Assembly: GCA_020629035.1 (NCBI GenBank)
Contig: JAHDEC010000019.1
Span: 1 to 54,448 of the forward strand
Direction of reading: 5' to 3'
Length of the DNA: 54,448 nucleotides
Source of the DNA: Saprospiraceae bacterium
GTDB lineage: Bacteria > Bacteroidota > Bacteroidia > Chitinophagales > Saprospiraceae
Position numbers and translations under genes: made by a program. Below, one piece after another: positions 53,813-54,448 of this stretch. Within the stretch, counting starts at the first letter, position 1, and each line of letters opens with the position of its first letter. The notes beneath the pieces are model-generated. The model was not told where the DNA came from and searched no databases. It saw only the letters and a program-made list of their open reading frames with translations.

Positions 53813-54448
53813 ATGAATATTAGCCTTCTCAAACATATACTATTCTTTCTATTTTTAATGACTGCTCAATATGTTCACTCTCAAACATTTATCGAGCCTA
53901 TTTTAGGTGCCAGCTTTGCTAAAAATGAAGCTTATGCTGGTAATCATTCCATATTTCATGGTGGTTATGTTATTTCGGATCCAAAATTTGAGCGAGCAAA
54001 CATTTCTGTTGGAATAGCTATAAGCCAGCATATTACCAAAAGATTTCACCTCAGAACCATTTTTCAATATGGAGAAAATCACATGGGCTATTCAGATAGA
54101 GGCGTTGTAGGTCTTACCGATTTTAAATTCGAGAGATATACTTTTTCGACCATTCCTTCATTTCAAATTTTTAACCATTTCACCATTGGAACTGGCATAA
54201 ACTGTCACCGGCTAAGCAACATGCAGGGTGGCAAAAGGAATCTAGATTTGTGGAGCGAACTATTAGAAAATCATGCTGAATTTCAATTAGGAGGCATTTT
54301 ATCAATTGGCTACAACTTTAGGTCAATCTTATTATTCTTAAATTATACTAATCTTCATTCTATCAGCAAAAGGGCTGGATCGTTCATAAAAAAATCGACA
54401 GTACTAGAGCTAACACTGGGATATAGATTCATGATTTACGAAAAGTAG
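53813..54448 (+). CDS. Small outer-membrane beta-barrel-like protein
   Basis: This 211-residue protein is complete, its TAG being the last three bases of the window. It has a signal peptide (about 1-23, ending VHSQ) and alternating strands with aromatic ends (FIEPILGASFAKNEAY, HLRTIFQYGENHMGYS, FERYTFSTIPSFQIFNHF, ILSIGYNFRSILLFLNY, ELTLGYRFMIYEK), typical of small barrels of the OmpW or PorT-like type. It is not assigned to a named family. It is monocistronic within the window, with a promoter at 53703. Confidence 0.75.
   Translation: MNISLLKHILFFLFLMTAQYVHSQTFIEPILGASFAKNEAYAGNHSIFHGGYVISDPKFERANISVGIAISQHITKRFHLRTIFQYGENHMGYSDRGVVGLTDFKFERYTFSTIPSFQIFNHFTIGTGINCHRLSNMQGGKRNLDLWSELLENHAEFQLGGILSIGYNFRSILLFLNYTNLHSISKRAGSFIKKSTVLELTLGYRFMIYEK

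Overview
The window is about 54 kb of AT-rich chromosomal DNA from a free-living member of the Bacteroidota, most likely a Saprospiria- or Cytophagia-like marine or environmental lineage. This rests on four secreted proteins with C-terminal sorting domains of the type IX secretion system (three type A, one gliding-motility or CHU_C-like type B), on promoter-like TTG-N19-21-TAnnTTTG sequences, on Bacteroidota families such as DUF6089 barrels and carboxypeptidase-regulatory-domain TonB receptors, and on SprB-like repeats. The assignment is inferred from protein families, not from a marker-gene phylogeny. No phage, insertion sequence, CRISPR array or rRNA was seen. The only RNA gene is the 3' part of a tRNA-Glu at the left edge.

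Layout. 1-3.8 kb: tRNA-Glu with terminator, a two-gene operon of small membrane proteins, and a five-repeat secreted T9SS protein. 3.8-9.5 kb: a GT4 glycosyltransferase, then a cyanophycin locus made of cyanophycin synthetase (cphA, minus), cyanophycinase (cphB, plus, divergent from cphA) and a plant-type isoaspartyl peptidase/asparaginase (minus). 9.6-16.6 kb: a 2303-residue surface protein with PKD-type domains, an SdrD-B-like domain, seven SprB-like repeats and a type B sorting domain. 16.6-20 kb: a small uncharacterised protein, a glycine-tailed RRM RNA-binding protein, and a kinase/PLP-lyase fusion. 20-26.6 kb (minus): a lamin-tail T9SS protein, a TonB-dependent receptor, and an overlapping yhhQ-ctlX pair. 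26.7-30 kb (plus): an HscA-like Hsp70 coupled to a MoxR/Mg-chelatase-like AAA+ ATPase. 30-40.4 kb (minus): smc, a barrel protein with a basic tail, a CotH-like secreted protein, a lipoprotein, and a three-domain membrane protein (LTA-synthase-like, ILEI/FAM3-like, GDPD). 40.5-46.5 kb: an S9 peptidase lipoprotein, then a minus-strand operon of a DUF6089 barrel, a RecQ helicase and a GT4 enzyme. 46.7-50.4 kb (plus): an S8 protease, a flavin-reductase-domain protein and a HisC-like aminotransferase. 50.6-54.4 kb (plus): a di-haem peroxidase lipoprotein paired with a sulfatase lipoprotein, a 0.64-kb gap with decayed reading frames, and a small barrel protein.

Functional picture. The clearest pathway is the cyanophycin cycle. 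CphA would make the Asp-Arg storage polymer, CphB would cut it to beta-Asp-Arg, and the isoaspartyl peptidase would release Asp and Arg. All catalytic residues I could check are present, so the host probably stores nitrogen and carbon as cyanophycin, which is not typical of well-studied Bacteroidota. A CtlX-like guanidine/ureido hydrolase 15 kb away could act on arginine-derived metabolites, but that link is speculative. The most unusual architecture is the 880-residue fusion at 30.0-32.7 kb, which joins a phosphoglycerol-transferase-like ectodomain, a domain resembling eukaryotic FAM3/ILEI and a glycerophosphodiesterase. Much of the rest is cell-surface business: adhesins, secreted LTD/CotH proteins, barrels, lipoproteins and glycosyltransferases, with a few housekeeping genes (smc, recQ, hscA-like).
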